Positions 55,349 through 64,000 of a DNA stretch of 64,000 bases are shown here, one piece after another; the first letter of the stretch is position 1, and every line of letters starts with the position of its first letter. Source of the DNA: Terracoccus luteus (GTDB lineage: Bacteria > Actinomycetota > Actinomycetes > Actinomycetales > Dermatophilaceae); assembly GCF_003635045.1 (NCBI RefSeq), contig NZ_RBXT01000001.1:434001-498000 (forward strand), given 5' to 3'. The notes beneath the pieces were generated by a model that had not been told where the DNA came from, ran no database searches, and saw only the letters and a list, made by a program, of their open reading frames with translations. A program made the position numbers and the translations under genes.

Positions 55349-55975
55349 CTAGACCCGGGGGCGGGGCGGGCTCTGGCGCAGCAGCCACAGCCCGACGACG
55401 ACCCCGAGCAGACCGCCGGCCCAGGCGACGGGGTTGGCGGGCAGCCCGCGGCCCGCGACGAGGGAGGCCAGCAGCCCCGTGGCAGGGGCCGCGAGCGCGG
55501 TGAGCCCGGCGACGCGCAGCCAGCGGCGCAGCACCCGCCGGGGGAAGTCGGCGACCGTCGGCGCGGTCGCCGACAGGGCCACCGCCGCGTGGGCGACGAG
55601 CACGCCGACGCCGGCCGGCACGCTCCACCAGGAGAACGACCCGGCGGGCACGGTGACGAACCAGACGAGCAGCAGGCCGGCCCACAGCATCGCCGCGGCG
55701 CCGGACCCGGCCACCCATGCCACCGCCGGGCCGCCCAGTGCGAACAGCCAGTACCCCGAGGGCAGCCCGCCGCCCGGACCGCCCGCCGCCGCGGTCACCG
55801 AGGCCCGGTCGAGGCAGGCGAGGAACACCAGCACCCCGAGCGTCGAGACGCCCATGAGGCCGAGCTGGTGGCCCGACCACTCCGGGCCGGAGCCGAGTCG
55901 CAGGGTGCGCCACGTGGCCGGGCCGTCGGCGACGTCGTCGTCGCGACCGGTCCCGCTCGCGCCCGGGGTGGCCAT
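55349..55975 (-). CDS. Hypothetical membrane protein of the MoxR-DUF58 operon
   Basis: A 208-residue protein with about five hydrophobic segments, starting after a 35-residue soluble leader (LGVLVFLACLDRA; LWAGLLLVWFVTVPAG; VGVLVAHAAVALS). It contains no family motif I recognise. The ATG at 55975 overlaps the DUF58 stop (TGATG), and it is the last gene of the five-gene minus-strand operon, so it probably works with the MoxR/DUF58 proteins. Confidence 0.7.
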   Translation of the reverse strand: MATPGASGTGRDDDVADGPATWRTLRLGSGPEWSGHQLGLMGVSTLGVLVFLACLDRASVTAAAGGPGGGLPSGYWLFALGGPAVAWVAGSGAAAMLWAGLLLVWFVTVPAGSFSWWSVPAGVGVLVAHAAVALSATAPTVADFPRRVLRRWLRVAGLTALAAPATGLLASLVAGRGLPANPVAWAGGLLGVVVGLWLLRQSPPRPRV

Positions 55976-57291
55976 CAGCGCCTCGCCATCCGCGGAGCCG
56001 CCGAGCGACGGGCGAGGTCGCGCAGCACCTGGTCGAGCGAGCCCGGCCCGCGCCACGGCACGACGGGGATGCCGCGCCCGACGAGCCCGCTCACCTGCGC
56101 CTCCCGGGCGAGCAGCCGCAGGCGCCACGAGAGTGCGGAGTAGCGGTCGGCGTCGGCGGCGACGAGGTGCGGGGGGAAGGTGTCGACGACGACGACCGTC
56201 AGCCCGCGCGCGGCGAGCCGGTGCGCGACGTCGACCATCGTCGGGTCGACGAGCGGGCTGAGGACGAGGCACAGCGCCGCCGCCTCGACGGAGCGCACCG
56301 CGCGCTCGCCGTCGTCGCGCCGTTCGGATGCCGGGGAGATCGAGGCGAGCACGTCGAGCACCCGCCGCAGGTGGTTCGTCCCCGACCCCGAGCGCAGCAC
56401 GGGGACGTCCGCGGCACCGACGGTGCGCAGGGTGAGCCGGTCGTTCGTGCGCAGCACGTGCTGGCTGATCGCCCCGGCCGCCCGGACCGTGAGGTCGAGG
56501 CTCGTGGGACGCCCGTCGACCCCCTCGCGGGGGCCGAGGTCGCTGAGGGCGTCGACGATGAGCACGACGTGGGCGTCCTCGTCGCTGTACGTCGAGCTGA
56601 CGTGCAGCGAGCCGGTGCGGGTCGAGGTGGGCCAGTGGATGCGCCGCAGCCGGTCGCCCGGCTGGAAGGCGCGGATGGTGCTGAACTCGGTGCCCGAGCC
56701 CGGCCGGGCCGAGCGGTGCGCCCCGACGATCCCGTCGGGGTGCGGGGTCGGGGCGCTCGAGTCGAAGGTCGCCGGCACGGGGAGCGTCGCCGTGCCGAGG
56801 TCGGGCAGGTCGACCGGTCCAGCCTGGAAGGCGCCCCACTCGCTCGTGAGGCAGACGCTCACCGTCCCGAGCCGGCGCCGACCCCACCGGGTCGAGCGCA
56901 CCGCGGCCCGACCGGTGCCACGGGCGTCGAGGTGCACGACGCCCGGCCCCGGCAGGCGCTCGACCCAGGGCGCGCGCGCGACGAGCGCCACGGCATCCAC
57001 ACCGGGCGGCACCGGGTCGACCCGCACGACGAGCTGGGTGGCCTCGCCCTCGCGCAGGGTCGGCGTGACGACGCGGGCCGTGGCGCGCGAGGTCACGCGA
57101 GGGCGGGCGAGGTGGCCCCAGCCGGCGGCGACGGCGAGCGGCGCGACGAGCACGAGCAGGTCGGCGCGGCGGCCGAGGACGGCGAGCACGGCCGCCCCCG
57201 CCGCGAGCAGCGCAGCGCGCACGTGCGCGGCCGTCGGCGCCCACCGGCCCAGCTCGCGCTCGCTGCGGCGGGCGCTCGTCACCCTCGCCAC
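55975..57291 (-). CDS. DUF58 domain protein
   Basis: A 438-residue protein with two N-terminal hydrophobic segments (~20-60). The DUF58 signature FQPGDRLRRIHWPTSTRTG is at ~215 and is followed by a von Willebrand A-like region (HVVLIVDALSDLG; TVVVVDTF). In other bacteria DUF58/MoxR pairs act as chaperones inserting cofactors or assembling complexes. The GTG at 57291 is one of three close candidates; no strong Shine-Dalgarno sequence decides. It overlaps the downstream membrane-protein gene and lies seven bases from the moxR stop. Confidence 0.85.
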   Translation of the reverse strand: MARVTSARRSERELGRWAPTAAHVRAALLAAGAAVLAVLGRRADLLVLVAPLAVAAGWGHLARPRVTSRATARVVTPTLREGEATQLVVRVDPVPPGVDAVALVARAPWVERLPGPGVVHLDARGTGRAAVRSTRWGRRRLGTVSVCLTSEWGAFQAGPVDLPDLGTATLPVPATFDSSAPTPHPDGIVGAHRSARPGSGTEFSTIRAFQPGDRLRRIHWPTSTRTGSLHVSSTYSDEDAHVVLIVDALSDLGPREGVDGRPTSLDLTVRAAGAISQHVLRTNDRLTLRTVGAADVPVLRSGSGTNHLRRVLDVLASISPASERRDDGERAVRSVEAAALCLVLSPLVDPTMVDVAHRLAARGLTVVVVDTFPPHLVAADADRYSALSWRLRLLAREAQVSGLVGRGIPVVPWRGPGSLDQVLRDLARRSAAPRMARR

Positions 57292-57298
57292 GGTCGGC

Positions 57299-58279
57299 TC
57301 ACCCCTCCGCAGGCCGGGCGTCGTGCTGCTCGCGGGCACCCGGGGCGGTCACGGTGCGGAGCAGGCCGTCGACGACGGCGGTGGCGCTGATGTTGCTCAT
57401 CCACAGCTCGGGCTTGACGGTGATGCGGTGGGCGAGCACCGGCCGGGCGACGGCCTTGACGTCCTCGGGCGTCACGTAGTCGCGCCCGTCGACGACCGCG
57501 TAGGCCCGGGCGCAGAGCAGCAGGCCGAGCGCGCCACGGGGCGAGGCGCCCATGAGGACATCGCCGTGCGACCGGGTGGCGGCGGCGAGGGCGACGCAGT
57601 ACCGCCCGACCGACTCGTCGACGACCGTGGCCTCGACCGCCGCCTGCATCTCGAGCAGGGTCTCGGCGTCGACGACGGGGCGCAGCGTCTGCTCCTCCTG
57701 CCGCCGACCCATGCGGGCGGCGAGGATCTCCCACTCCTGCTCGGGCGTCGGGTAGCCGAACGAGACGCGCAGCAGGAACCGGTCGAGCTGGGCCTCCGGC
57801 AGCGGGTAGGTGCCCTCGTACTCGACCGGGTTGGCGGTGGCGAGGACGTGGAAGGGCCGGGGGAGCGGGAAGGTGCGGCCCTCGACCGTCACCTGCCGCT
57901 CCTGCATCGCCTCGAGCAGCGCGGCCTGCGTCTTGGGCGGCGTCCGGTTGATCTCGTCGGCGAGCAGCAGCCCCGCGAAGATCGGGCCGGGGCGGAAGTC
58001 GAACTCGCCGGCCCGCTGGTCGTAGACGAACGAGCCGGTGATGTCGCCCGGCAGCAGGTCGGGGGTGAACTGCGCCCGCCGGAAGTCGAGGCCGAGCGTC
58101 TGGGCGAAGCTGCGGGCGGTGAGCGTCTTGCCGAGCCCCGGGAAGTCCTCCATGAGCACGTGGCCGCCGGCGAGGATGCCGGACAGCACGAGCCGCAGGG
58201 ACTCCCGCTTGCCGACGACGGCGCGCTCGACCTCGCCGAGGATCTCCTCGGCGAGCTCGCCGACGCGGGACAGCTGCAT
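57299..58279 (-). CDS. MoxR-family AAA+ ATPase
   Basis: A 326-residue AAA+ protein. Walker A is in GGHVLMEDFPGLGKTLTA (~55), Walker B in GLLLADEINRTPPKTQAALLEAM (~105), sensor I ATANPVEYEGTYPLPEAQLDRF. The C-terminal lid contains ASPRGALGLLLCARAYA and VTPEDVKAVARPVLAHR. It is the motor of a MoxR-DUF58-DUF4129 operon, and similar operons occur in M. tuberculosis (Rv3692 region). An alternative GTG lies six bases upstream. Confidence 0.92.
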   Translation of the reverse strand: MQLSRVGELAEEILGEVERAVVGKRESLRLVLSGILAGGHVLMEDFPGLGKTLTARSFAQTLGLDFRRAQFTPDLLPGDITGSFVYDQRAGEFDFRPGPIFAGLLLADEINRTPPKTQAALLEAMQERQVTVEGRTFPLPRPFHVLATANPVEYEGTYPLPEAQLDRFLLRVSFGYPTPEQEWEILAARMGRRQEEQTLRPVVDAETLLEMQAAVEATVVDESVGRYCVALAAATRSHGDVLMGASPRGALGLLLCARAYAVVDGRDYVTPEDVKAVARPVLAHRITVKPELWMSNISATAVVDGLLRTVTAPGAREQHDARPAEG

Positions 58280-58281
58280 GG

Positions 58282-58809
58282 TCACCAGTTCTCGATTCGT
58301 CGCAGGATGCCGTCGAGGACGACGGGGCGGTAGAGGTCGGCGGGTGGCAGCCCGACGACGAGCTGCCACAGCTCGGGCGGGGTGACCCCCTCCGCCCAGC
58401 GCGGCTCCTCCTCGGGGACGATGCCGTGCGTGGCGAAGAGCCGTTCGCGCACGATGCCGGCGAGCACCGCGTGCAGGTCGCGCACGACGGCCTCGCGGCC
58501 CTCGCCGCGGGTGTCGGCCGCCTCGAGCCGGTTGGCCAGGCTCGTGACGCGGAAGTCGTCGCCTCGGTTGCCCGAGCCGAGCTCGCCGTCGACGAGCGGC
58601 CAGACCGTCACGCTGTTGGCCGCGAGGTGGTCGGCGACGAACCAGCCGAGGGCCATGACGGCGAATACGCCGAGCAGCAGCAGCGGCACCGCGGGCGACA
58701 GGCCGATGACGGCCGCCCCGAGCACGAGGACGAGCCAGACGACGACGACCGTGACGAGCCGGCGGCGCCACGGCGCCAGCACGGACGCCACCCGGGCGAC
58801 GGCGCTCAC
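58282..58809 (-). CDS. Hypothetical two-segment membrane protein between DUF4129 and moxR
   Basis: A 175-residue protein with two adjacent hydrophobic segments at ~20-65 and a soluble C-terminal part (VTSLANRLEAADTRGEGREAVVRDLHAVLAGIVRERLF). No family recognised. GTG overlaps the DUF4129 stop (GTGA) and its stop is two bases before moxR. It may be a membrane-bound partner of the MoxR system, inferred from position alone. Confidence 0.75.
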   Translation of the reverse strand: MSAVARVASVLAPWRRRLVTVVVVWLVLVLGAAVIGLSPAVPLLLLGVFAVMALGWFVADHLAANSVTVWPLVDGELGSGNRGDDFRVTSLANRLEAADTRGEGREAVVRDLHAVLAGIVRERLFATHGIVPEEEPRWAEGVTPPELWQLVVGLPPADLYRPVVLDGILRRIENW

Positions 58810-59525
58810 ACCCGCCCCCCGGCATCCTCGGGCTCCCGCGCTACGACCCGCGCGAGGTCGCGGTGCAGCACCTCGAGCGCGGACGCGGCCCGGCGGCGCT
58901 GCTGCTCGCCGAGGGGGTGGGTCGAGAAGCGGGCCTCGCGGTAGAGGGCGGCGAGCTCGGCGAGCCGCACCCGGTCGACGTCCCACGTGCCGATGACCCG
59001 GCTCGTGTACTCGGTGGAGGTCTCGGCGGGGTCGCGCGGCAGGCCGGTCGTCGCCGCCGACACCTCGAGGTCGAGCCACGCCGCGACGATGCCGTTGCGC
59101 GGGTCGCCCGACTCGACGAGGGCCATCCGGCGCTCGGCGGTCTCGACGAGCTCGTCGGGCAGGGGCGGCGAGGCGAAGACGGCGCTGCGGTGGCGGGTGA
59201 TGCGGGAGCGGCGCAGCCGGCCGAGCAGCAGGCTGAGCAGCCACGCCACGAGCACGAGGGCGGCGGTGCCGAGCACGACGAGCCCGATGCCGATGACGGC
59301 CCACACGAGCCCGGACATCTCGCCCCCCGTGCCGACGGGCGGGCCGGTGCTCGTCGCGGTGGTCGTCGTCACCGACGGCAGGACGCCCTCGAGCCGAGGG
59401 GTCCCCGTCGCGTCGGACCGCGGCCGCGACACGAGCTCGACCGGCGCCGACAGCGCGGCCACGAGCAGCGCGAGCACGACCACCGTGCCCGCGCCGAGCA
59501 CGAGCCACAGCCCCCGACGCGACAT
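58806..59525 (-). CDS. DUF4129 domain protein
   Basis: A 239-residue protein: signal-anchor (GLWLVLGAGTVVVLALLVAAL), a linker, a second membrane segment (LVWAVIGIGLVVLGTAALVLVAWL), then the DUF4129 region (NGIVAAWLDLEVSAATTGLPRDPAETSTEYTSRVIG with the ALYREARFSTHPL motif). DUF4129 proteins accompany MoxR and transglutaminase-like proteins. It is the first gene of the operon. Confidence 0.85.
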   Translation of the reverse strand: MSRRGLWLVLGAGTVVVLALLVAALSAPVELVSRPRSDATGTPRLEGVLPSVTTTTATSTGPPVGTGGEMSGLVWAVIGIGLVVLGTAALVLVAWLLSLLLGRLRRSRITRHRSAVFASPPLPDELVETAERRMALVESGDPRNGIVAAWLDLEVSAATTGLPRDPAETSTEYTSRVIGTWDVDRVRLAELAALYREARFSTHPLGEQQRRRAASALEVLHRDLARVVAREPEDAGGRV

Positions 59526-59573
59526 GGGGCCACCCTACGGTCCGGGCCCGGGTTCGGGCCGCGCCCCGACGGG

Positions 59574-62240
59574 TCAGGACGCCGGCGGCGTCTTCTCGAC
59601 CGGGACGAGCTCGGCGTCGCGGACCTCGACGGTCTCGCCGTCGACGTACGCGAGCGCCTCGATGCGGCCCGTGGCCCGAAGGTCGTCCTCGGCGGCACGC
59701 ACGTGGTCGGCCGCCGTGGCCGGCAGCGCGAGCGTCATCGAGCGCACCGTCGCGCGCATGCCGACCTTGGCCTCCGACTTCGCGCGGCGGACCCCGGCGA
59801 GCGCGGCCCCCACGGAGACGAGCACGTCGGCGTCGCCGCCGGCCGGAAGCTCGTCACGCGTCGGCCACGCCTGCCGGTGCACCGAGCCCGAGCCGAACCA
59901 CGACCAGACCTCCTCGGTGACGTAGGGCAGGAACGGGGCGAGCAGCCGCAGCAGCACCCGCAGCGCCAGGCGCAGCGCGGCCCGGGCGCTCGCCGCTCCC
60001 GCGTCGCCCCGGCCGCCGTAGGCGCGGTCCTTGACGAGCTCGAGGTAGTCGTCGCAGAAGGTCCAGAAGAACGTCTCGGTCGCCTCGAGCGAGCGGGTGT
60101 AGTCCCACGACTCGAAACCCGTCGTGGCGCGGTCGACGACCTCGCCGAGCGCGGCCAGCATCGCGAGGTCGAGCGGCTGCGTCACGGCCTCGCGCAGGTC
60201 GCCCTCGACCTCGCCGAACGAGAGCGCGAACTTGCTCGCGTTGAGCACCTTGATGGCGAGCCGGCGGCCCACCTTCATCTGCCCGGTGTCGTAGGCCGCG
60301 TCGGTGCCGAGGCGACCGGATGCCGCCCAGTACCTCACGGCGTCGGCCCCGTTGGCCTTGACGACGTCCTCGGGCGTCTCGGCGTTGCCCTTGCTCTTGC
60401 TCATCTTCTTGCGGTCGGGGTCGAGGATCCAGCCGCTGATGGCTGCGTTCGACCACGGCGCGGCGCCGTGCTCGTGGTGCGAGCGCACGACCGTCGCGAA
60501 GAGCCAGGTGCGGATGATGTCGTGGCCCTGGGGGCGCATGTCCATCGGGAAGATCGCGTCGAACAGCTCGCCGTCGTTGCGCAGGTCGTCGCGGTCGCCG
60601 ACCGGCCAGCCGGCGGCGATCTGGGGCGAGAGCGACGAGGTCGCCCACGTGTCCATGACGTCGGGGTCGGCGACGAACCCGCCCGGCACGCCGCGCTGCT
60701 CGGCGGTGTAGCCCTCGGGCACGTCGGCCTGGGGGTCGACCGGCAGGGACGACACGTCGGGCAGGATCATCGTGTCGTGGTCGGTCTCGCCGTCGGCGTC
60801 GACGGCGTACCAGACCGGGAACGGCACGCCGAAGAAGCGCTGCCGGCTGATGAGCCAGTCGCCGTTGAGGCCCTCGACCCAGTTCGTGTACCGCGAGCGC
60901 ATGAACGCGGGGTGGAAGTCGATCTCGCCGCCGCGCGCCACGAGGGCCGCGCGCAGGTCGGTGTCACGGCCGCCGTTGCGGATGTACCACTGGCGCGACG
61001 TGACGATCTCGAGGGGCTTGTCGCCCTTCTCGTAGAAGTTGGCCTTGCGCTGGGTCTTCACCGGCTCGCCGTCGAGGTCGCCCGACCCGCGCAGCGCGGC
61101 CACGACGGCCTCGCGCGCGCTGAAGGCGGTCTTCGTCGCGAGGGCGCTCGCGTAGAGCTCCTCGCCCGGGCCGCCGGTGACCCACTCGGGGGTCTCGGCC
61201 TGCAGGCGCCCGTTGCGGGTCAGCACCGACCGCGTCGGCAGCTGCAGCTCGCGCCACCAGATGACGTCGGTGAGGTCGCCGAAGGTGCAGCACATGGCGA
61301 TGCCGGCGCCCTTGTCCATCTCGGCGCCGCGGTGCGCGAGCACGGGCACCTCGACGCCGAAGAGCGGCGAGGTCACGGTCGTGCCGAAGAGCGGCTGGTA
61401 GCGCTCGTCGTCGGGGTGCGCGATGAGCGCGACGACGGACGGGATGAGCTCGGGACGGGTCGTCTCGATGTACACCGGCGACCCGGCATCCGGCCCCTCG
61501 CCCGTGCGGCGGAAGGCCACCCGGTGGTAGGCACCCGGGTAGTCGCGCGCCTCGAGCTCGGCCTGGGCGACGGCGGTCTGGAAGGTGACGTCCCAGAGAC
61601 CCGGCGCCTCCTGCTGGTAGGCCTCGCCGCGCTCGAGGTTGCGCAGGAAGGCCTGCTGGGCGACGGCCCGCGACCGCGCGTCGATGGTGCGGTAGCCGAT
61701 GCCCCAGTCGAGGGAGAACCCGAGCCGGCGGAAGAGCGACTCGAAGGTCACCTCGTCCTGCACGGTCAGGCTGTCGCACAGCTCGATGAAGGTGCGCCGG
61801 CTGACGGGGCGCTGGTCGGCGGGCTTGATCGCCTTGCCCTTGTCGTCGACGCCGCCCTCGAACGGGGGCACGAAGCCCTCCTCGTAGGGCAGGGTCGCGT
61901 CACCGCGCACGCCGTAGTAGTTCTGCACGCGGCGCTCGGTCGGCAGGCCGTTGTCGTCCCAGCCGATGGGGTAGAACACCTCGAGCCCGCGCATCCGCTT
62001 GTAGCGGGCCATGCAGTCGGTGTGGGTGTAGCTGAAGACGTGGCCGACGTGCAGGCTCCCGGATGCCGTCGGGGGCGGGGTGTCGATGGCGAACACCTGG
62101 TCGCGGGGCAGTCCGAGCGCCCGCTCGCGGTCGAAGGTGTAGGTGCCCGCGTCGGCCCATACCTGCATCCACTTCTCCTCGAGGCCGTCGAGCGTCGGCC
62201 GCTCGGGGATCGAGGTCGTGGGGGCAGGGGTGTCGGTCAT
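59574..62240 (-). CDS. valS: Valine--tRNA ligase, archaeal-type
   Basis: An 888-residue class Ia synthetase. The HIGH motif is in PPPTASGSLHVGHVFSY (~40) and KMSKS in RKKMSKSKGN (~580). The editing domain (TTRPELIPSVVALIAHPDDERY) is complete. It resembles the archaeal/Rickettsia subtype: GWDDNGLPTERRVQNYYG, CDSLTVQDEVTFESLFRRLG and DVMDTWATSSLSP, and it lacks the C-terminal coiled-coil arm of typical bacterial ValS, ending shortly after the anticodon domain. It charges tRNA-Val. The ATG at 62240 is first in the conserved domain. Transcribed alone; no T-box-like leader is visible. Confidence 0.94.
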   Translation of the reverse strand: MTDTPAPTTSIPERPTLDGLEEKWMQVWADAGTYTFDRERALGLPRDQVFAIDTPPPTASGSLHVGHVFSYTHTDCMARYKRMRGLEVFYPIGWDDNGLPTERRVQNYYGVRGDATLPYEEGFVPPFEGGVDDKGKAIKPADQRPVSRRTFIELCDSLTVQDEVTFESLFRRLGFSLDWGIGYRTIDARSRAVAQQAFLRNLERGEAYQQEAPGLWDVTFQTAVAQAELEARDYPGAYHRVAFRRTGEGPDAGSPVYIETTRPELIPSVVALIAHPDDERYQPLFGTTVTSPLFGVEVPVLAHRGAEMDKGAGIAMCCTFGDLTDVIWWRELQLPTRSVLTRNGRLQAETPEWVTGGPGEELYASALATKTAFSAREAVVAALRGSGDLDGEPVKTQRKANFYEKGDKPLEIVTSRQWYIRNGGRDTDLRAALVARGGEIDFHPAFMRSRYTNWVEGLNGDWLISRQRFFGVPFPVWYAVDADGETDHDTMILPDVSSLPVDPQADVPEGYTAEQRGVPGGFVADPDVMDTWATSSLSPQIAAGWPVGDRDDLRNDGELFDAIFPMDMRPQGHDIIRTWLFATVVRSHHEHGAAPWSNAAISGWILDPDRKKMSKSKGNAETPEDVVKANGADAVRYWAASGRLGTDAAYDTGQMKVGRRLAIKVLNASKFALSFGEVEGDLREAVTQPLDLAMLAALGEVVDRATTGFESWDYTRSLEATETFFWTFCDDYLELVKDRAYGGRGDAGAASARAALRLALRVLLRLLAPFLPYVTEEVWSWFGSGSVHRQAWPTRDELPAGGDADVLVSVGAALAGVRRAKSEAKVGMRATVRSMTLALPATAADHVRAAEDDLRATGRIEALAYVDGETVEVRDAELVPVEKTPPAS

Positions 62241-62322
62241 GGGGTCGATCCTTCCACGGCCCCGACGCTGCCCTCGACCGGCTTTCGCGCGGGCCGACGG
62301 GCGGCAGGGCAGAGTGGGCGCC

Positions 62323-63102
62323 ATGGAGCCGCTCTACTCGTCCGTCGTCGCCTTCGCGGGTGGCGTCTTCGCCATGCAGCGGCTGCGCTTCACCATCGTC
62401 GGGGCGCAGAACCTGCCGCGCACCGGGGGAGCGGTCGTCGCGGTCAACCACATCAGCTACTTCGACTTCGCCTACGCGGGCTGGGCGGCGCGGGCGTCGG
62501 GGCGGCACATCCGCTTCCTCGCCAAGGAGGCGGTGTTCCGCCACCCGGTGGGCGGCCCGCTCATGCGCGGCATGCGGCACATCCCCGTCGACCGCGAGGC
62601 GGGTGCCGCCTCCTACGACGCCGCGGTGGCCGCGCTGCGCGCCGGGGAGGTCGTCGGCGTCTTCCCCGAGGCCACGACGTCGCGCTCGTTCGAGCTCAAG
62701 GAGTTCAAGCTCGGGGTGGCCCGCATGGCCGCCGAGGCGGGCGTGCCGATCGTGCCCCTCGTCGTGTGGGGCTCGCAGCGGGTCTGGAGCAAGGGGCTGC
62801 CCCGGCGCCTCGGCCCGTCGCGGCTGCCGGTGACGGTCATCGTCGGCGAGCCGGTGCACGTCGCGCCCGAGGAGGACCCGGCCGCGGTGACCCGGCGCTA
62901 CCGCGCGGTCATGGCCGAGCAGCTCGAGACCGCCCAGCGGGGTTACGAGCCGCTGAGCGGGCCCGACCTGCGCTACCTGCCCGCCCGGCTCGGCGGCACC
63001 GCACCGACGCTCGAGGAGGCGGGGCGGATCGAGGAGGTCGAGGCAGCGCGCCGTCGGCGTGACCGGGAACGCCGGCTCGGGCGCGAGGGCGGGGCCGGGT
63101 AG
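62323..63102 (+). CDS. 1-acyl-glycerol-3-phosphate acyltransferase-like protein
   Basis: A 259-residue PlsC-family acyltransferase. The catalytic NHISYFDF (NHX4D) lies at ~42, FPEATTSRSFELKEFKLG (phosphate-binding region) at ~125, and GVPIVPLVVWGSQRVWSKG further on. The ~30-residue charged C-terminus is disordered. It acylates lysophosphatidate or another lipid; the acyl donor is not deducible. Only 10 bases separate it from the TIGR03936 gene. The ATG at 62323 lies divergently 83 bases from valS. Confidence 0.9.
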   Translation: MEPLYSSVVAFAGGVFAMQRLRFTIVGAQNLPRTGGAVVAVNHISYFDFAYAGWAARASGRHIRFLAKEAVFRHPVGGPLMRGMRHIPVDREAGAASYDAAVAALRAGEVVGVFPEATTSRSFELKEFKLGVARMAAEAGVPIVPLVVWGSQRVWSKGLPRRLGPSRLPVTVIVGEPVHVAPEEDPAAVTRRYRAVMAEQLETAQRGYEPLSGPDLRYLPARLGGTAPTLEEAGRIEEVEAARRRRDRERRLGREGGAG

Positions 63103-63112
63103 CCTGCGACCC

Positions 63113-63958
63113 ATGGCTCGACAGGCACGCCAGCGGGTCCCCGAGGGGCCGGCCCCCGACCCGGCGGTGCAGAAGCTGCGCATCCGGTACACGAAGCGGG
63201 GGCGGCTGCGCTTCACCTCGAGCCGCGACTTCCAGCGGGCCCTCGAGCGGGCGCTGCGCCGGGCCGACGTGCCCATGGCCTTCAGCGCCGGCTTCCACCC
63301 CCACCCGAAGATCAGCTACGCCAACGCCGCCGCCACGGGCACGGCGAGCGAGGCGGAGTACGTCGAGATCAGCGTCACCCGCCGCGTCGACCCCGAGTCG
63401 GTGCGCGTCGCCCTCGACGAGGCCCTGCCCGACGGCATCGACATCGAGGAGGTCGTCGAGGCCGCCCCCGGTGCCCTCGCCGACCGGCTCGAGGCGAGCG
63501 CGTGGCACCTCGAGTTCCAGGGCGTCGACAGCACGACGCTGACGGATGCCGTGGAGCGCCTTCTCGCGCTCGAGCGCGCCGACGTCACCCGCATGACGAA
63601 GTCGGGGCCGCGCACGTTCGACGTCCGCGGGGCCGTCGTCTCCACCTCCGTCACCGCGCCTGCGGAGGGGGAGGCGTTGTCCACCGGGGCCGCGTCGCTC
63701 GTCGCATCCGGGGGTGACTGTGCGATACTGCGCATGGTCGTACGGCACACCACACCTGCCGTCCGCCCCGACGACATTCTGACCGCGCTGCGTGAGATCG
63801 CCGATCTGCAGCCTCCGCGCCCACCCCTGGTGACGCGTCTGGCGCAGGGACCGCTCGACACCGCATCCGCGAGGGTGGCTGATCCACTGGCTGCCGACGA
63901 GAACGCCGCCGGCACTGAGCACGGGGCCGCGCCCAGCGCGAACCGCGCCCAGCTGTAA
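63113..63958 (+). CDS. TIGR03936/DUF2344 family radical-SAM-associated protein
   Basis: The 281-residue protein starts KLRIRYTKRGRLRFTSSRDFQRALERALRRADVPMAFSAGFHPHPKISYA, characteristic of DUF2344/TIGR03936, and continues with alternating strands; the last ~40 residues are disordered. It usually accompanies a B12-type radical SAM protein (TIGR03960), sometimes fused, and sits upstream of rne. Here the upstream gene is an acyltransferase, so that partner is not adjacent. The start is ATG 63113. The 42 bases to the window end hold no gene. Confidence 0.85.
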   Translation: MARQARQRVPEGPAPDPAVQKLRIRYTKRGRLRFTSSRDFQRALERALRRADVPMAFSAGFHPHPKISYANAAATGTASEAEYVEISVTRRVDPESVRVALDEALPDGIDIEEVVEAAPGALADRLEASAWHLEFQGVDSTTLTDAVERLLALERADVTRMTKSGPRTFDVRGAVVSTSVTAPAEGEALSTGAASLVASGGDCAILRMVVRHTTPAVRPDDILTALREIADLQPPRPPLVTRLAQGPLDTASARVADPLAADENAAGTEHGAAPSANRAQL

Positions 63959-64000
63959 GAACTCGACTTCCGCCCCGCCGCTCCCGCAGCGGGTCGACCA

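Overview
The window is 64 kb of very GC-rich chromosomal DNA (over 70 % GC by eye), densely coding on both strands, with GTG starts and GTGA/ATGA overlaps typical of Actinobacteria. Gene content suggests a Micrococcales-type actinobacterium, perhaps an Intrasporangiaceae relative. That genus-level placement is inference. The block from about 34 to 52 kb (GH13 alpha-glucosidase, glbO, pepN, DsbA-like, rpiB, tig, clpP1, clpP2, clpX) has the same order I know from Mycobacterium tuberculosis Rv2471 down to Rv2457c, so much of the window is conserved actinobacterial core.

Layout. 0-6.8 kb: end of ettA, a divergent MocR regulator/YczE pair, a TIGR01777 epimerase, and a TetR gene divergent from an acyl-CoA dehydrogenase-SDR pair with a palindromic operator between them. 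6.9-12.1 kb: an iron-regulated ferric-siderophore uptake operon (lipoprotein, two FecCD permeases, ATPase, siderophore-interacting reductase) behind an IdeR/DtxR-type box. 12.3-18.8 kb: glgX/treX-treY-treZ, which make trehalose from glycogen, overlapping start to stop. 18.9-26 kb: TesB thioesterase, a frameshifted DUF222/HNH gene and a radical SAM gene, the last two each preceded by a near-perfect LexA (SOS) box, then a LuxR-type regulator and a secreted zinc metallopeptidase. 26-30.4 kb: RecQ helicase fused to a phosphoribosyltransferase-like domain, thioesterase, hypothetical, glycerophosphodiesterase.

30.4-34.2 kb: a compact minus-strand cassette that looks like a polymorphic toxin system: a 110-residue ESX-like protein, a 987-residue protein ending in a CdiA-type tRNase-like domain, and a 123-residue putative immunity protein. 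34.3-45.6 kb: alpha-glucosidase, flavin-dependent oxidoreductase, truncated hemoglobin, MscS channel, aminopeptidase N, DsbA-like protein, rpiB, a membrane-bound SpoIIE-type phosphatase, trmB, and tRNA-Pro(UGG) and tRNA-Gly(UCC). 45.6-52.7 kb: tig, clpP1, clpP2, acyl-CoA-binding protein, clpX and a C39-like cysteine peptidase. 52.7-55.3 kb: an MFS pump and its TetR regulator, flanked by mirror-image palindromic repeats. 55.3-59.5 kb: MoxR-DUF58-DUF4129 operon. 59.6-64 kb: archaeal-type valS, a PlsC-like acyltransferase and a TIGR03936 protein.

The most unusual genome-scale signal is an octamer, GGATGCCG (reverse complement CGGCATCC). I counted about 47 copies in both orientations, roughly one per 1.4 kb, within genes and between them. 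It forces the rare Asp codon GAT inside genes and builds a perfect 34-bp palindrome between treZ and tesB. No CRISPR array, rRNA, insertion sequence or prophage was seen.
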